A stretch of 64,000 nt of DNA, taken from Fidelibacterota bacterium (lineage in GTDB: Bacteria; Fidelibacterota; UBA8477; JABMPR01). The position numbers and the translations under genes were made by a program. The notes below the pieces were generated by a model. It did no database searches. It was not told the DNA's origin and was given only the letters and a program-made list of their open reading frames with translations. The stretch covers positions 50,126 through 114,125 of the forward strand of contig JADHVL010000014.1 in assembly GCA_016784025.1 (NCBI GenBank), read 5' to 3'. Position 1 is the first letter of the stretch, and every line of letters begins with the position of its first letter. This document shows, one piece after another, positions 17,414-28,200 of this stretch.

Positions 17414-20400
17414 CTAACCCTTAATCTGTATATTTACACCAAATTGAAAATCGCCTACATCCTGCCTACCATGATCACGGGTATCAGTGATGCGATAATC
17501 ATAGGAGATGTTGCCTGAAACTTTATCTGTGAAACTGTACTGGATACTGGGTCTGGCTGAAAGGGTCTTGGTGTAGCGACCATCGCCAAATTCAATAGAG
17601 TTTGCATTTTCAGTTCCAGTGTATTCCTGTTCATGGGTATAAGCTATCTCAAGACGAAAATCGATATTGTTCTCAAGATATTTATCTTCCATCATGGGTA
17701 GGGGAATATTCATTCCTCCTCGATGTGAATAGGATAGACCAGCATTGACAGACTGATTAAAACTCTGATTTGAAGAGATGAAACTATCTGCATCAATGGA
17801 GTTACTAATGTTTTTGGTCATGCTATAATTGAGTGAGCCATTGATGCTCTTTTTACCCTGAATATTCAATCCAATCAGTGGGGAGAATGCGATAGAGTAG
17901 GTCTCCCTTAACAGAATGCCCTTCTCCTGATTTGAGGTTTTTTTCCCGGCATAGTTCATATCCAGACTGGCACCAGTAATAAATTTTTTAAGCCATTCAA
18001 TATCCTTTAGTCCAGAGTACCTCAAGTTGAAAGAGGGCAGAGGAATACCTGAGGTACCAAATGATTTATATTCATCTTTTGGTGCCCCATAAAGGTTTCC
18101 GCTGGGAAGGAAATCCAGATTGGTATTGATAACTTCTCCCTGGCTTTTATTCGACAGAGTTGTTTTCTGACCAAATGTAAAGGTGAATTTTGTGGTCAGC
18201 GTTTTTGTGAGTTTTAGACCTGTTCGTGTGGTCAGGTTAAAATTTGCACTGGTGGCAATGGGATTGGTAGCATCAGGATGATTCAGATTGTCCAGGGCAG
18301 TATTGAATCCCATTCGATAGCCATACCCAATATTGTTCAAATCCATTTCTCTTACTACAAGAGTCAGGGAATCTGGAACACCTGTGGTATCTCCAGAACT
18401 GATAACCGCTACTGTGTCCAGGGAAGCTATTTGACGCATATTGGTGGTGTTTTGTCCCTGTGTGATACTCATTGAAATTGGATCAATCCGCTCCAGTGTC
18501 GTATAGGTCAAATCAAGAATTTTTGTAAAGGTCAGGGGCTCTTTGGTTTCTTCTGTCTTTTCTTCAGCCTGCTCTTGCTCCTCAGCAGGAGCCGCCCTAC
18601 TGCGCCCCCGGCCTCTGGCGGACTGTGTGTTTTTATTGTTGGAGGATCCTTTTTTGGCATCCTCAGGCTTGTGTACAAGACCAAAAACTTCTGAAACAGT
18701 TAAAGCCATATTGGCAGATGTATTAGAACTCACGTTCAAGTCAAGACCTGGTTGATCCACATTAATTTTATCAGTAGCCGAGAAGTTGGATGAATAGGAA
18801 AACGTGGGCGAGAGGAGCTTCAGACTCTGGGGGTTCCAACTCAGACTATAGGATTCTTTGTAGCTTCCCAGGTGACCAAAATCCAATTCTCTGATTATAT
18901 CCTCTTTGCGGTTCTTCAAGCTATCCAGATTGTTAGATAGAGAGGCATTGAATTTTGCGCTGACTGTACTCAACAAATTCCAATCCGCATTCATACGTCG
19001 ACTCATGGTCAGCTGATGGGTTGGTTTAAGCGGTGTCGCATTGATATTTCGGAAGACACTTGAGGACTTATTCTCCACCATGGAACCATCGAAACCAATA
19101 TTGGAAGGCAGATACCCAACCTCCGTTTCAGCCAGGCTTTCTCCAACAAGAGGGATGAAATCCATAAAGGCAAAGGGTGCTACTTTGAAATCTTTCCCAA
19201 GATTGACCTTATATGAGAAGCTTCCATCTATCTTTTCTGAGTTCTGTTCACTTTTCTGGGCATTGGATGCCGTGCTATTGGTGGCGCCAACCTTGAAATT
19301 CATATTGTCGATAGTGTATTTAGGAAGCCAGTGCTCTGATTTGACCTTTTTGGACAGGGAAACATTCCAACTGTAGGATTCACTCCTGTTGGTCATGGTC
19401 TCCAGTGTATCTTGAAGAGATGGATCCAGATCAACAATTCGGATATCACTACCAGTAATATATTTTGGCTGTTTCTCACTCTGTCTGTAGGAAGCCGAGA
19501 TAGGAATATTCAAACCCCATGAACCGGGTAAAAATTTATGTAGGGATACACTTCCACTTACATTGGCAGCAACAGAATTATCTCCAGTTCCAAATTGCTG
19601 TTGAACATTGTGGAAATCAGCATCATCGCGCTGAATATCCATATTTATTTTGGCCACATCCGCAAATTGCATGCTCATATTAGCTCTATAGGCTGTTGCT
19701 GTATTTTTTTCCACATCACTAAGACGTAACTCATCCAGCCAGATCTCACCGGTCATTGGTTGATCCGTGAGATTCCTAAAACCTGTTTTCAACAATCTCA
19801 CTCGGGATAGTGATGGTTTACCCTTGACTGCAATGGAGCTGCCATCCGCAAGTTCTCTCGTTGCATATTTATCATCAACAGAAAGTTCTGACCAGTATAG
19901 GGTATCATAAACCGTACTATCTGTGTCTTTGTCTCCTTCATCCTGGCCTTCCAACCATTCGATTCTTTTGATGACGAAAAGCGAGTCATCCAGAGAGAGC
20001 TTAAAATTTGCCAGGTCGGACATGTTTACATCAAGGTGATTTCGCTCATCCCAACCAGGATAGATAGGACGACGGATCTCATAAAAATCATCATCAGTTT
20101 CACCAAAACGAAAAAAGAATTCCAGATTAGATCCATTTTCCAATTCGTAGTCGGTAAATGTGGATTCGTAGCTCCCGTGCCGGGGATCGCCCCAGCCATG
20201 GATAAACATTTTTAAGGTCCGATAGTGGATAAAATCCTTGGCCTTTGAACCCTGAAATAATTTATCAGCTACCACCGTATAGCCTGGTTCAAGATTATCG
20301 GCGCGGATGACCAGTGATTGCTCTTTGGAGCGCAACTGAGTAATGGGATCCAGGATACCCTCTACGCCTGCAGGAGGTGAGGAATAACTCCCTGGAACAT

Positions 20401-23400
20401 CTTCAGAGTTGTACCGACTGGGATTGTCTTCAGTATTGATTACTATGACATTCAGGGTCCCGTGGAGGGAATCGGTGATACTGGTTTCAATTTTATCGTA
20501 CTGGGAGAAAACGCCACGCTCCTGCCAGTCATTTCCAACGATATCAACGGTTGCAATCTGCAAGGCAGCGCCACCTGCAGGTATTTCATCCATCCAAAGA
20601 CGGGAAAATTTGATCTGAGACCAGAGTGCTAAATCTGGATTCTCACCTGCTTTAACAAAATCAACCAGGGGAATTCGTATGAGTTTCCAGCCTGTTTCAG
20701 AGCCATCGCTAAATTTGGTGCGTCCTGCAATGTATTCTTCTGTAGTAAGATCTACATCCATGGTGAAATAGGCATTCCGCGTGTCCAGAGCACCATCATT
20801 GTTTAAATCTTCAGTATTGGGGTAATTACCACCTTCAATCTGCAGGTTGCCTTCGGTACCATTGATATGACGATAGTTGATTGAACCGCTCTCTGGATTT
20901 GGATCAAACTCATATTGATCCCAGGTGGGGTGGTGATAACCATATTTTGCGATGTCCACCAGTGGAATGGTATCACGACCATCAATACCATCTAACCCGA
21001 CATCCTCGGCATCCTCAACAAATCCATCTCCTGCGGGAAATACTTGAGAGGAAATATCCTCAGTATCTAATTGACCATATCCTTTTTTTACAACCTGATC
21101 AAGAATTTCCACATTCCAGGTTTGTCCTGGTTCCTGCTGGTCCTCACTGATATACCCCAAATCAACGTGTAGCCTGCCCTGATCACCCTTGACCCACAGC
21201 TCTAGAAATTTTGAGGTAGACTGGTCATAATAGCCTGAGGAGAGGGAGCGTTGGATTCCACCCCAGGCACTTCCAGGAGCTCCACCTGCCTGGACAGAAA
21301 AAGAGGAGTCTGGAATGACATTAAGAACCAGAATATCAGTCACATCATTCTGAGCCTGGGCACTGGTTTCCTTGTTGGGCCAGATTTGCTTGGTGAGGAT
21401 GCGATTGTAAGGATTATACCAGTAAGTATAGGCTCGTTCATAATTCCCTCGACCAGTACCATCAACTGGAACTGATGATAGACCCCATGCACCACGAATA
21501 ATACTGAGTTGAGCTTCTCGACGGCTACCCTCAAAATCATCAAGATAGGCCAATCCCACATCACCCAAATCATCGTTAACCGATGTGTTTGGATTTGGAA
21601 TAACTTGAGCAATTTCACCACTAACAGTGACATTGGATTTTGCATCTGTTTTGATGAGAGGTAGCCAATCCAGACCGCGGGTTAACCAGGGAAGGTCCTG
21701 AGAAATTTTAGTGTTCAAATCCCAGATAAAGTTTTCCATGGGCTCTTTGCCAACCCGAACCTTCTCATCAATACTACTTTTGGAAAAGTAGATAGCACTC
21801 AAACCGATAAATGAAGTCTTATTCTCTCCAAATTTCAGTTCTGCTCTGGTACCCAGAATGACCTTTTTATCCAGTTGGAAGAATTCGTTCAACTCATATT
21901 TAATATCCAGATCAGCACCTGGAGCCAGGGCTGACTCATTCAAGATGATCAGCTGTCCAGAAAAATAGTCAATGGTGTAATCTTTGGAGGCGCCTCTCTC
22001 TAGTTGAATATTGTTAAGGGTGACTTCCTCTGACCCCTCAATCACATTAAATCCCAGGTTGAAACTTGAACTCTGGTTGGCATAGCTGATATGCATTTTG
22101 AATTTATTGTCTTTTTTATACTCAGAAGGCGAAGAGATGGGGAAGTCGTAAAAGGACTTACTAGAGTACTGAAGGTTAGCTGGTGTTGAGAGATTGGGAT
22201 TACCACCATTGTTCAGGGGTTGCCCGGCGGAGTTGGTCATCCAAATCGGTTGGTCCACCACCGCAGTATCTGCAAGAAATGGGATGAGGTAGGGCATAAT
22301 GAGCTCACCTCGCCTCAGGTTGAGTATATTTTCATAGTCCAGATCAATAATACCATCTGGCACTGGATCTGTATCTACTCCTTTTCGATCCAATCCAAAC
22401 AATTGCAGGAAGGATTGTCCACCTTCTGTCAGTTCAGCTTCCTCGCCTCCCAGACTCTCCCTGATTTTTAGATCAAAGCCCTCTTTGTTGATCCCCGAAG
22501 TATTTAGATAGAAAACGTTTTTCCATTCCAGATCCCAGGAGGCATCACCGGGCAGGGCCCCATCAGGTTTAATTAATTTCAATCTAAGCGTATCTGAAAT
22601 TCCAGGTGTCCCCAGAGCAATGTCACTACCTTCCTGGAAAGTTATTTTGGGGTTAAACAGGGGATCGTACTCGGGAACAATCAAGTTGGTCTGATCCATA
22701 TTGTCAGCGTTTAAAAAGGTATCACGATAAGCAATGGCTAATACTTCATTGTCCTGAACAGGGGTGTTCATTCGGATGACACCCAAATCTTCATACAGGA
22801 CGAAATCCTGGTCAGCACCTTGTTTAAGCTGAATAACGTGTCTGCTTGTAGCCACGGTGGTATCGGTTTCTGGGTTATCATAGATCTGTGCAAAATTGGT
22901 GATTTGATCACCCTGATTGAAGTTGGTGTACTTGTAGACTCGAATGGATTGCACGGATCGGCCTGTAAGACGGTACTGCCCCTGTTCATTTAAAGGATAT
23001 GATTTGCGACGATAGAAGTGATTCACATAAAAATAGGTATTGCGGCGACGGTTGTAGTCGTCCACAGTAACTTCAGAAGATTCAGAATTGCCATTCAGGG
23101 ACAATTTTTCTTTGCGCCCACGCTCCAGTGATGCAATGGCCGTGATATCAATGGGTCCAACTTTTGCCAGGGCTTTTAACCCGAAAAGACCATTATTTTG
23201 ACCAGAGAACATGGCCAGCTTGGTGCCAGGAAGGCTCAGGGAAATATTACCAGCCTCCACTCTCTGGATAATTTCATCCTCATTCCCATTATAGAAAATT
23301 TCCATGTTGTTTTCGAAATCAAAATCTCGCTCACTATCCTGATCAACCTGGATGCTGATGCGATCCCCGATTTTACCCTCGATTTTGAAGGCCTGCTTCT

Positions 23401-23977
23401 GCTCGATCTGGAAAGTGTTAGATTGTTGCTGACTGTTGGTATTGGTGGTCTTGGATCTATCCTCGCTACGGAGTTTTCCTGTGATATTAACATTTCCACG
23501 TACTCGCAGGGAAACCCGTTGACCAGCGATATCAGCACCAATCAATTCAAAGGCCTGACCACCTTCAGAGGCTTCTTCTGCCTGGAGACGACCTGTCGCT
23601 ATTTTTTTAAACAGACCGGATTTCTTTTTGGCCAGACTGAGGCTGACATATTCATCAATGGAAACCACGGTAGGGATACCAATGGGCTTACCATCCATTG
23701 TCTGACTCATGGTGAAATAAGTTGCCGTGCTATCCATCTCAAGGGTGGATTTGATGGAGCTCAATTTCAGCTGACTCATTGGTGAAGCCAGAAACAGCGA
23801 GGTATCGCTAAAGAAGAGTCCCCGGTTTGGACTATCAAAGATAGGTGTACTTGCGGGCTGATAAAATTTTGCCTGCATGGTGAAGGTGGCACCACCAGGT
23901 TGTACCTCTTCTGTCTGACCATAAACAGATGGCCAGATGGTAATCAGGGATAATATAATTTTTGCAATCGTTCTCAC
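17414..23977 (-). CDS. sprA: Type IX secretion translocon SprA
   Basis: A 2187-residue outer membrane protein, slightly shorter than the ~2400-residue Flavobacterium SprA. SprA is the giant beta barrel through which type IX cargo crosses the outer membrane. The start is a GTG, followed by a signal peptide ending V-Y-G-Q. The sequence shows the typical N-terminal F-Y-Q-P-A-S-T-P region, many S-x-N-x-x-x-x-Y beta strands in the second half, and a C-terminal strand pattern ending N-I-Q-I-K-G. A low-complexity stretch near residue 1800 (A-R-G-R-G-R-S-R-A followed by E-E-Q-E-Q-A-E-E) is unusual and probably a flexible loop. Its presence explains the many sorting-domain proteins in this window. Confidence 0.93.
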   Translation of the reverse strand: MRTIAKIILSLITIWPSVYGQTEEVQPGGATFTMQAKFYQPASTPIFDSPNRGLFFSDTSLFLASPMSQLKLSSIKSTLEMDSTATYFTMSQTMDGKPIGIPTVVSIDEYVSLSLAKKKSGLFKKIATGRLQAEEASEGGQAFELIGADIAGQRVSLRVRGNVNITGKLRSEDRSKTTNTNSQQQSNTFQIEQKQAFKIEGKIGDRISIQVDQDSERDFDFENNMEIFYNGNEDEIIQRVEAGNISLSLPGTKLAMFSGQNNGLFGLKALAKVGPIDITAIASLERGRKEKLSLNGNSESSEVTVDDYNRRRNTYFYVNHFYRRKSYPLNEQGQYRLTGRSVQSIRVYKYTNFNQGDQITNFAQIYDNPETDTTVATSRHVIQLKQGADQDFVLYEDLGVIRMNTPVQDNEVLAIAYRDTFLNADNMDQTNLIVPEYDPLFNPKITFQEGSDIALGTPGISDTLRLKLIKPDGALPGDASWDLEWKNVFYLNTSGINKEGFDLKIRESLGGEEAELTEGGQSFLQLFGLDRKGVDTDPVPDGIIDLDYENILNLRRGELIMPYLIPFLADTAVVDQPIWMTNSAGQPLNNGGNPNLSTPANLQYSSKSFYDFPISSPSEYKKDNKFKMHISYANQSSSFNLGFNVIEGSEEVTLNNIQLERGASKDYTIDYFSGQLIILNESALAPGADLDIKYELNEFFQLDKKVILGTRAELKFGENKTSFIGLSAIYFSKSSIDEKVRVGKEPMENFIWDLNTKISQDLPWLTRGLDWLPLIKTDAKSNVTVSGEIAQVIPNPNTSVNDDLGDVGLAYLDDFEGSRREAQLSIIRGAWGLSSVPVDGTGRGNYERAYTYWYNPYNRILTKQIWPNKETSAQAQNDVTDILVLNVIPDSSFSVQAGGAPGSAWGGIQRSLSSGYYDQSTSKFLELWVKGDQGRLHVDLGYISEDQQEPGQTWNVEILDQVVKKGYGQLDTEDISSQVFPAGDGFVEDAEDVGLDGIDGRDTIPLVDIAKYGYHHPTWDQYEFDPNPESGSINYRHINGTEGNLQIEGGNYPNTEDLNNDGALDTRNAYFTMDVDLTTEEYIAGRTKFSDGSETGWKLIRIPLVDFVKAGENPDLALWSQIKFSRLWMDEIPAGGAALQIATVDIVGNDWQERGVFSQYDKIETSITDSLHGTLNVIVINTEDNPSRYNSEDVPGSYSSPPAGVEGILDPITQLRSKEQSLVIRADNLEPGYTVVADKLFQGSKAKDFIHYRTLKMFIHGWGDPRHGSYESTFTDYELENGSNLEFFFRFGETDDDFYEIRRPIYPGWDERNHLDVNMSDLANFKLSLDDSLFVIKRIEWLEGQDEGDKDTDSTVYDTLYWSELSVDDKYATRELADGSSIAVKGKPSLSRVRLLKTGFRNLTDQPMTGEIWLDELRLSDVEKNTATAYRANMSMQFADVAKINMDIQRDDADFHNVQQQFGTGDNSVAANVSGSVSLHKFLPGSWGLNIPISASYRQSEKQPKYITGSDIRIVDLDPSLQDTLETMTNRSESYSWNVSLSKKVKSEHWLPKYTIDNMNFKVGATNSTASNAQKSEQNSEKIDGSFSYKVNLGKDFKVAPFAFMDFIPLVGESLAETEVGYLPSNIGFDGSMVENKSSSVFRNINATPLKPTHQLTMSRRMNADWNLLSTVSAKFNASLSNNLDSLKNRKEDIIRELDFGHLGSYKESYSLSWNPQSLKLLSPTFSYSSNFSATDKINVDQPGLDLNVSSNTSANMALTVSEVFGLVHKPEDAKKGSSNNKNTQSARGRGRSRAAPAEEQEQAEEKTEETKEPLTFTKILDLTYTTLERIDPISMSITQGQNTTNMRQIASLDTVAVISSGDTTGVPDSLTLVVREMDLNNIGYGYRMGFNTALDNLNHPDATNPIATSANFNLTTRTGLKLTKTLTTKFTFTFGQKTTLSNKSQGEVINTNLDFLPSGNLYGAPKDEYKSFGTSGIPLPSFNLRYSGLKDIEWLKKFITGASLDMNYAGKKTSNQEKGILLRETYSIAFSPLIGLNIQGKKSINGSLNYSMTKNISNSIDADSFISSNQSFNQSVNAGLSYSHRGGMNIPLPMMEDKYLENNIDFRLEIAYTHEQEYTGTENANSIEFGDGRYTKTLSARPSIQYSFTDKVSGNISYDYRITDTRDHGRQDVGDFQFGVNIQIKG

Positions 23978-24040
23978 GTTGTTGGTATTGTAGCCCGGTA
24001 TATATCCTCTTGGGATGAGTGGAAAGACTAGCTTATGGTT

Positions 24041-24655
24041 CTAATTGTTTAGCTCCACTTTAAAAGCGCGGTGTGTTTGGCTTAGTTGATCTATAAGTTT
24101 AGCGAATGCCCGTTTTCGGTGACTCAAATTATTTTTTTCTTTCAGATCCATTTGAGCATAAGTTTTTTGCTTCTCAGGTATGTAGAAAATAGGGTCGTAT
24201 CCAAAACCAGAATCACCTCGCCGCTCAGTGGTAATCATCCCGGGAACTTCGCCCATGGCAGTCACGGTTTCAGTACCATCATAAAAGACAGCAGCAGTCT
24301 GGAATTGAGCCTGTCTTTGATCCTGGGGGACCTCCGACATCTCATCTAGCATTTTCTGAACATTATCATCGTAGGTCACATTTTCACCGGCATATCGGGC
24401 AGCGTACACACCAGGGGCTCCATCCAAAGCATCTACCGCCAGCCCAGTATCATCAGCGATGGTTGGGATGCCACAATGAGCAAATCCAGCTCTGGCTTTG
24501 ATGAGGGCATTTGCTTGGAGAGTATCACCGTCTTCGACGATTTCACCGATCTCTGGATATTCCAGGAGCGACACAACTTCAACGGCATAGGCTTGCATGA
24601 GAAGAGTTAATTCCTCAACCTTGTGCTTGTTCTGCGTGGCTATTAGCAATTTCAT
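24041..24655 (-). CDS. rdgB: dITP/XTP pyrophosphatase (RdgB/HAM1)
   Basis: A 204-residue house-cleaning nucleotide pyrophosphatase that hydrolyses dITP, ITP and XTP to monophosphates. Signature motifs: L-L-I-A-T-Q-N-K-H-K (start), A-D-D-T-G-L, G-A-P-G-V-Y-A-A-R-Y-A-G, S-G-F-G-Y-D-P-I-F and S-H-R-K-R-A-F. I chose the ATG at 24655; a TTG two codons upstream (24661) is less likely. It stands 63 bases upstream of sprA on the same strand. Confidence 0.95.
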   Translation of the reverse strand: MKLLIATQNKHKVEELTLLMQAYAVEVVSLLEYPEIGEIVEDGDTLQANALIKARAGFAHCGIPTIADDTGLAVDALDGAPGVYAARYAGENVTYDDNVQKMLDEMSEVPQDQRQAQFQTAAVFYDGTETVTAMGEVPGMITTERRGDSGFGYDPIFYIPEKQKTYAQMDLKEKNNLSHRKRAFAKLIDQLSQTHRAFKVELNN

Positions 24656-24993
24656 TATCAACCTACCAATTTACAGGAGAATTGTTCCCCTCTTCCAGTC
24701 CAGAAGACCTTAATAATCATTCCCAAGTTTTTGGGATGAAAATGAAGCCGCCAAAATTAGACGACATCATTTCCTCAGTCAATGATTAAGACCCCATTTG
24801 AAGCAAGATTGGACCCAGGCGTGTTGGAGATCACCAGATGTCGTAAATATTGTATAAACAACAATAAAGGGCTTATTTCAATAGTCCTTCCAGATCATAA
24901 TATTTGGAATTTCCTCCTACCTGGATAAAAGAAGGTGCCTGAAATGATCTGTATTGAGGATTTTTGCTCCTCTGAATGAGAAGCGACACAAAA
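24656..24993. other. Gene-free stretch upstream of rdgB
   Basis: About 340 bases with frequent stops on both strands and no recognisable gene. It must contain the rdgB promoter, but no convincing -35/-10 pair was identified. Confidence 0.5.
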
Positions 24994-25029
24994 TATAGAG
25001 GCCACCCAGATAAAAGGACGGCCTCTATA
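24994..25029 (-). terminator. Candidate terminator of the 1.3k-residue surface protein gene
   Basis: A perfect 10-bp inverted repeat (TATAGAGGCC / GGCCTCTATA) with a 16-nt loop. On the minus strand it is followed by TTTTGTG. It lies about 190 bases after the gene's stop, beyond the dispersed element, so it could end that transcript. Confidence 0.6.
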
Positions 25030-25060
25030 GAAAACGCGTTGATTAATTTAAATAGATCCT

Positions 25061-25209
25061 AGAAGTGCGCGCTGACAAAACTTGTATTCGACCCTTCGAG
25101 AGCCTCAGGGAGACAAACATAAATGAATGTGTGTCATACTGAGCCTGCCTGCCAAGCCGTAGCTAAGAAGCGTAGACTGGTCGAAGTACAATGCTATACG
25201 CGCACTTCT
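25061..25209. repeat. Dispersed inverted-repeat element, copy 2 with nested insert
   Basis: A 149-bp unit bounded by perfect 11-bp terminal inverted repeats (AGAAGTGCGCG / CGCGCACTTCT). It contains the same left part as copy 1 (GTGCGCGCTGA, CCCTTCGAGAGCCTCAGGG, AGACA) and the same right part (CTGAGCCTG...TCGAAGTA). Between GAGCCTG and GTCGAAG there is an extra ~32 bases (CCTGCCAAGCCGTAGC through GCGTAGACTG) that copy 1 lacks. Confidence 0.75.
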
Positions 25210-25219
25210 ATTCTCATAA

Positions 25220-28200
25220 CTACTTCATGAGTACCATTTTCTTGCTAAAGGTCTGATCGGCCGTCTGCAAGCGATAGATATAGGTACCACTGCTGATCTC
25301 TTTACCATTTTGATCCAAACCATCCCAGCTGGTATTGATATAGCCGGCTGGCACATATCCAGTAACCAGAGTACGAACTTTCTGTCCGAGGAGATTGTAT
25401 ATCTCAAGTGAGACTTCCGCAGCTTCAGGCAGAGCAAATTCGATTGAAGTGGTTGGATTGAAGGGGTTTGGATAGTTCTGAGAGAGTCCATAGGCAGTAG
25501 GAATCATCTCGAGGTCATCCACAGATACGATGGAAGTTGTGACGACATTGGTCGTTTCACTCATATTTCCATTCGCATCAACAGCACTGACTGCATAGTA
25601 GTATGTCTGGCCAATGATCACATCTCCGTCTGAGAACATTGGTTCTACAGTAGCATAAACATCTGCATCTGTGAAATCAGGATTGGTTGCCCGATAAACT
25701 TCAAAGTACTGGAAGTCATCAGCCATACTCATTTCCCAACCTATCTCTACACCGTCTTCCGACGCACTTAAGAGTGCCAGTGGTCCGGGCATTCCAGGGT
25801 GGATGTTGTCAATGGAATAACCACTCATTGGTGGACCCTCCATGAAACCAAAGGCATCCCAATGACCGGCTACCACGAACATACTTGTGTAGAACTCCGG
25901 TTCAGTGAGATTGGCACTGGAATCCACTAGAGTGGGGGCAACAAGCATGTACTCATCTAGATTATAGTTAGGTATATAGTCCACGAAATCATACATGATA
26001 CCCGCCGGCGTGTTCGTCCATCTCCAGATACTGTAGCCTGAGAAAGGACCCCATTCAGAACTACCTGGCCAGAACTGCATTCTTACCCAGCGACCTTGGT
26101 CATTGGGCTGATCAATAATAAAATTGATCTCTGGCCCGGCAAAATCACGTGGCTGTAGCCAGATTTCAATAAATTGCCAGTCATCATTGATGCTAAGAGC
26201 ACTCAACTGACTCGGCTCAAAACCTGGGGCTCTGGCAGAGATTAAATACTCCCCATTTTGAGCAGGAATACTGTAATATCCGCTACCATCAGTATATCCC
26301 CAAAACCCAATAGTTGAATCTACAGTGCTAATTAATACAACCTCAGCATCATGGATGGTATATCCATTATCATCATAAACATATCCATCAACGCCACCAT
26401 CTGGTAGCTCCATGGCAAATGATAGATAAGTGGTATCATCCTGGACGTTAATTTCATGTATCCACATGGGTGGATAGTCCCAATGTTCAACCACAATATC
26501 ATAGGTGCCATTGGGCAGATCGAACCAGAATTCACCAAATTCATCTGTATTTGACCAGTAGCTTTGATCATCATCCCAACCATAGGCATAGACATTTGCG
26601 TCCATTAAGGGAGCTCCTGAATCGAGGTCATAAACCTCTCCAGCAATGGCACCATCAACCTCATACTGTTCGAGGAAGAAATTGTAGCCGTTGGGACCGG
26701 GTCCAACTGGGAATTCATCAAAGGACATATAATGACCCTCAGCCCAGGCACTGACATAGTAGTAGCCTACAGGTAGATCAAAATAGTAGTATCCGAATTC
26801 ATCAGCCATGGTTCCAGCACCCCAACCGTCATTTCCTATCTGGACTTGAGCATAAGGTATGGGCAAGCCATCTTGGTTAAATACATAGCCATCAAGGGAG
26901 GCATCAAAACTCATATGGGTAAAGAAGAAATCGTAAGGCAGCAGAACATCACCAATGAGAACCGTATCAGGTTCTGGACCCATCCACTGATGACCTCCAG
27001 CCATTACCTCGTAGAGACCTGGGGGAACATGTATTTCATAGTATCCCTCATAATCTGGACCACCATAGAATTCCATGCCAGTATCAATATCACGCATCAT
27101 CATACCGATATCAAAGGCATCCATGATGGGTTCGTTGGTGTCGGTATCTATAAAATAGCCAAACAATCCACCAGAAATTGTTTCCAGCGTGATCATCTGA
27201 TCCTCAGCACCAGCTGGAACCTGATGGTTCATCGATGTCTGGACAACATCGAACATATCATCATCCATCCATACCATAAGGTCATAAAAGGTCTCAGGTC
27301 CGCCAAAAACGGGTATGTCGAAAGAACCATCACCCTGACTCATGGCTAAAGAGAAGCCAAAATCATGGTTCATGGCGACCACATGGGCTCCATCAAAAGG
27401 CATATCATCAAGTGTGACAACGCCACTAATGAAGTTGTTGGCTGTATGCAGGGTGAAATTCACAGTTGTAACGGCAAAATCACCAACATCCACATACTCG
27501 CTATGGGGGACGACATAAGGAGCAGGAAGGGATTCCCACTCTACTTGCACTTCATAACTGCCAGGCATCACTCCGACGCTATAATATCCAGAAGGACCAG
27601 TAAGACCCCAGGCTCCTGAACCACCAAAATCACTGTCAACTTTAACTTCTACACCCTCAATTGGCTCACCGATCTCATTGTAGACGTAACCTTCAATGGC
27701 AGCTGTAGGAGCAACATAATAAAAATTGTATCCAAACTCTGCGCCCTGAACATTCACAAAATGATGACGTGGTTCGGGAATGAGACCATCTGTCATATAG
27801 AAGTGGTCTTCAGTTCCAACCATAACATTTCCTGTGTCAGGTAGATCAATGTGATATTGACCTGCACCATCAGTAACAACGATTACAGAGGGTTGTTCGT
27901 CATCTTCCGATTCCTCATACACAGCCCAAACAACAATGCCGCCTAATGGAGCGCCGCCGCCATTGGTCTCATAAATGGATCCAGATACAAAGTATGGAGA
28001 GGGTAAGGTATAGAACTGTACGGAAGTAACAGCCATATCCATATCCGACGTGGCTACAAAGAGCAGATCATCGGCGAGATAGTTTAGTCCATCGGCCATT
28101 TCATCGCTGTAGGTAAAACCAAATATACCAGGTGTAGGATCTTCATCATGCATGTCATCGTCCATGAATTCATAGTATTCAAGGCCGACGTCACCATCAT

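Noticed and set aside
23198..23785. 195-codon plus-strand frame inside sprA
   Set aside because: It is antisense to clear SprA coding sequence; the translation has no domain pattern and no ribosome site.
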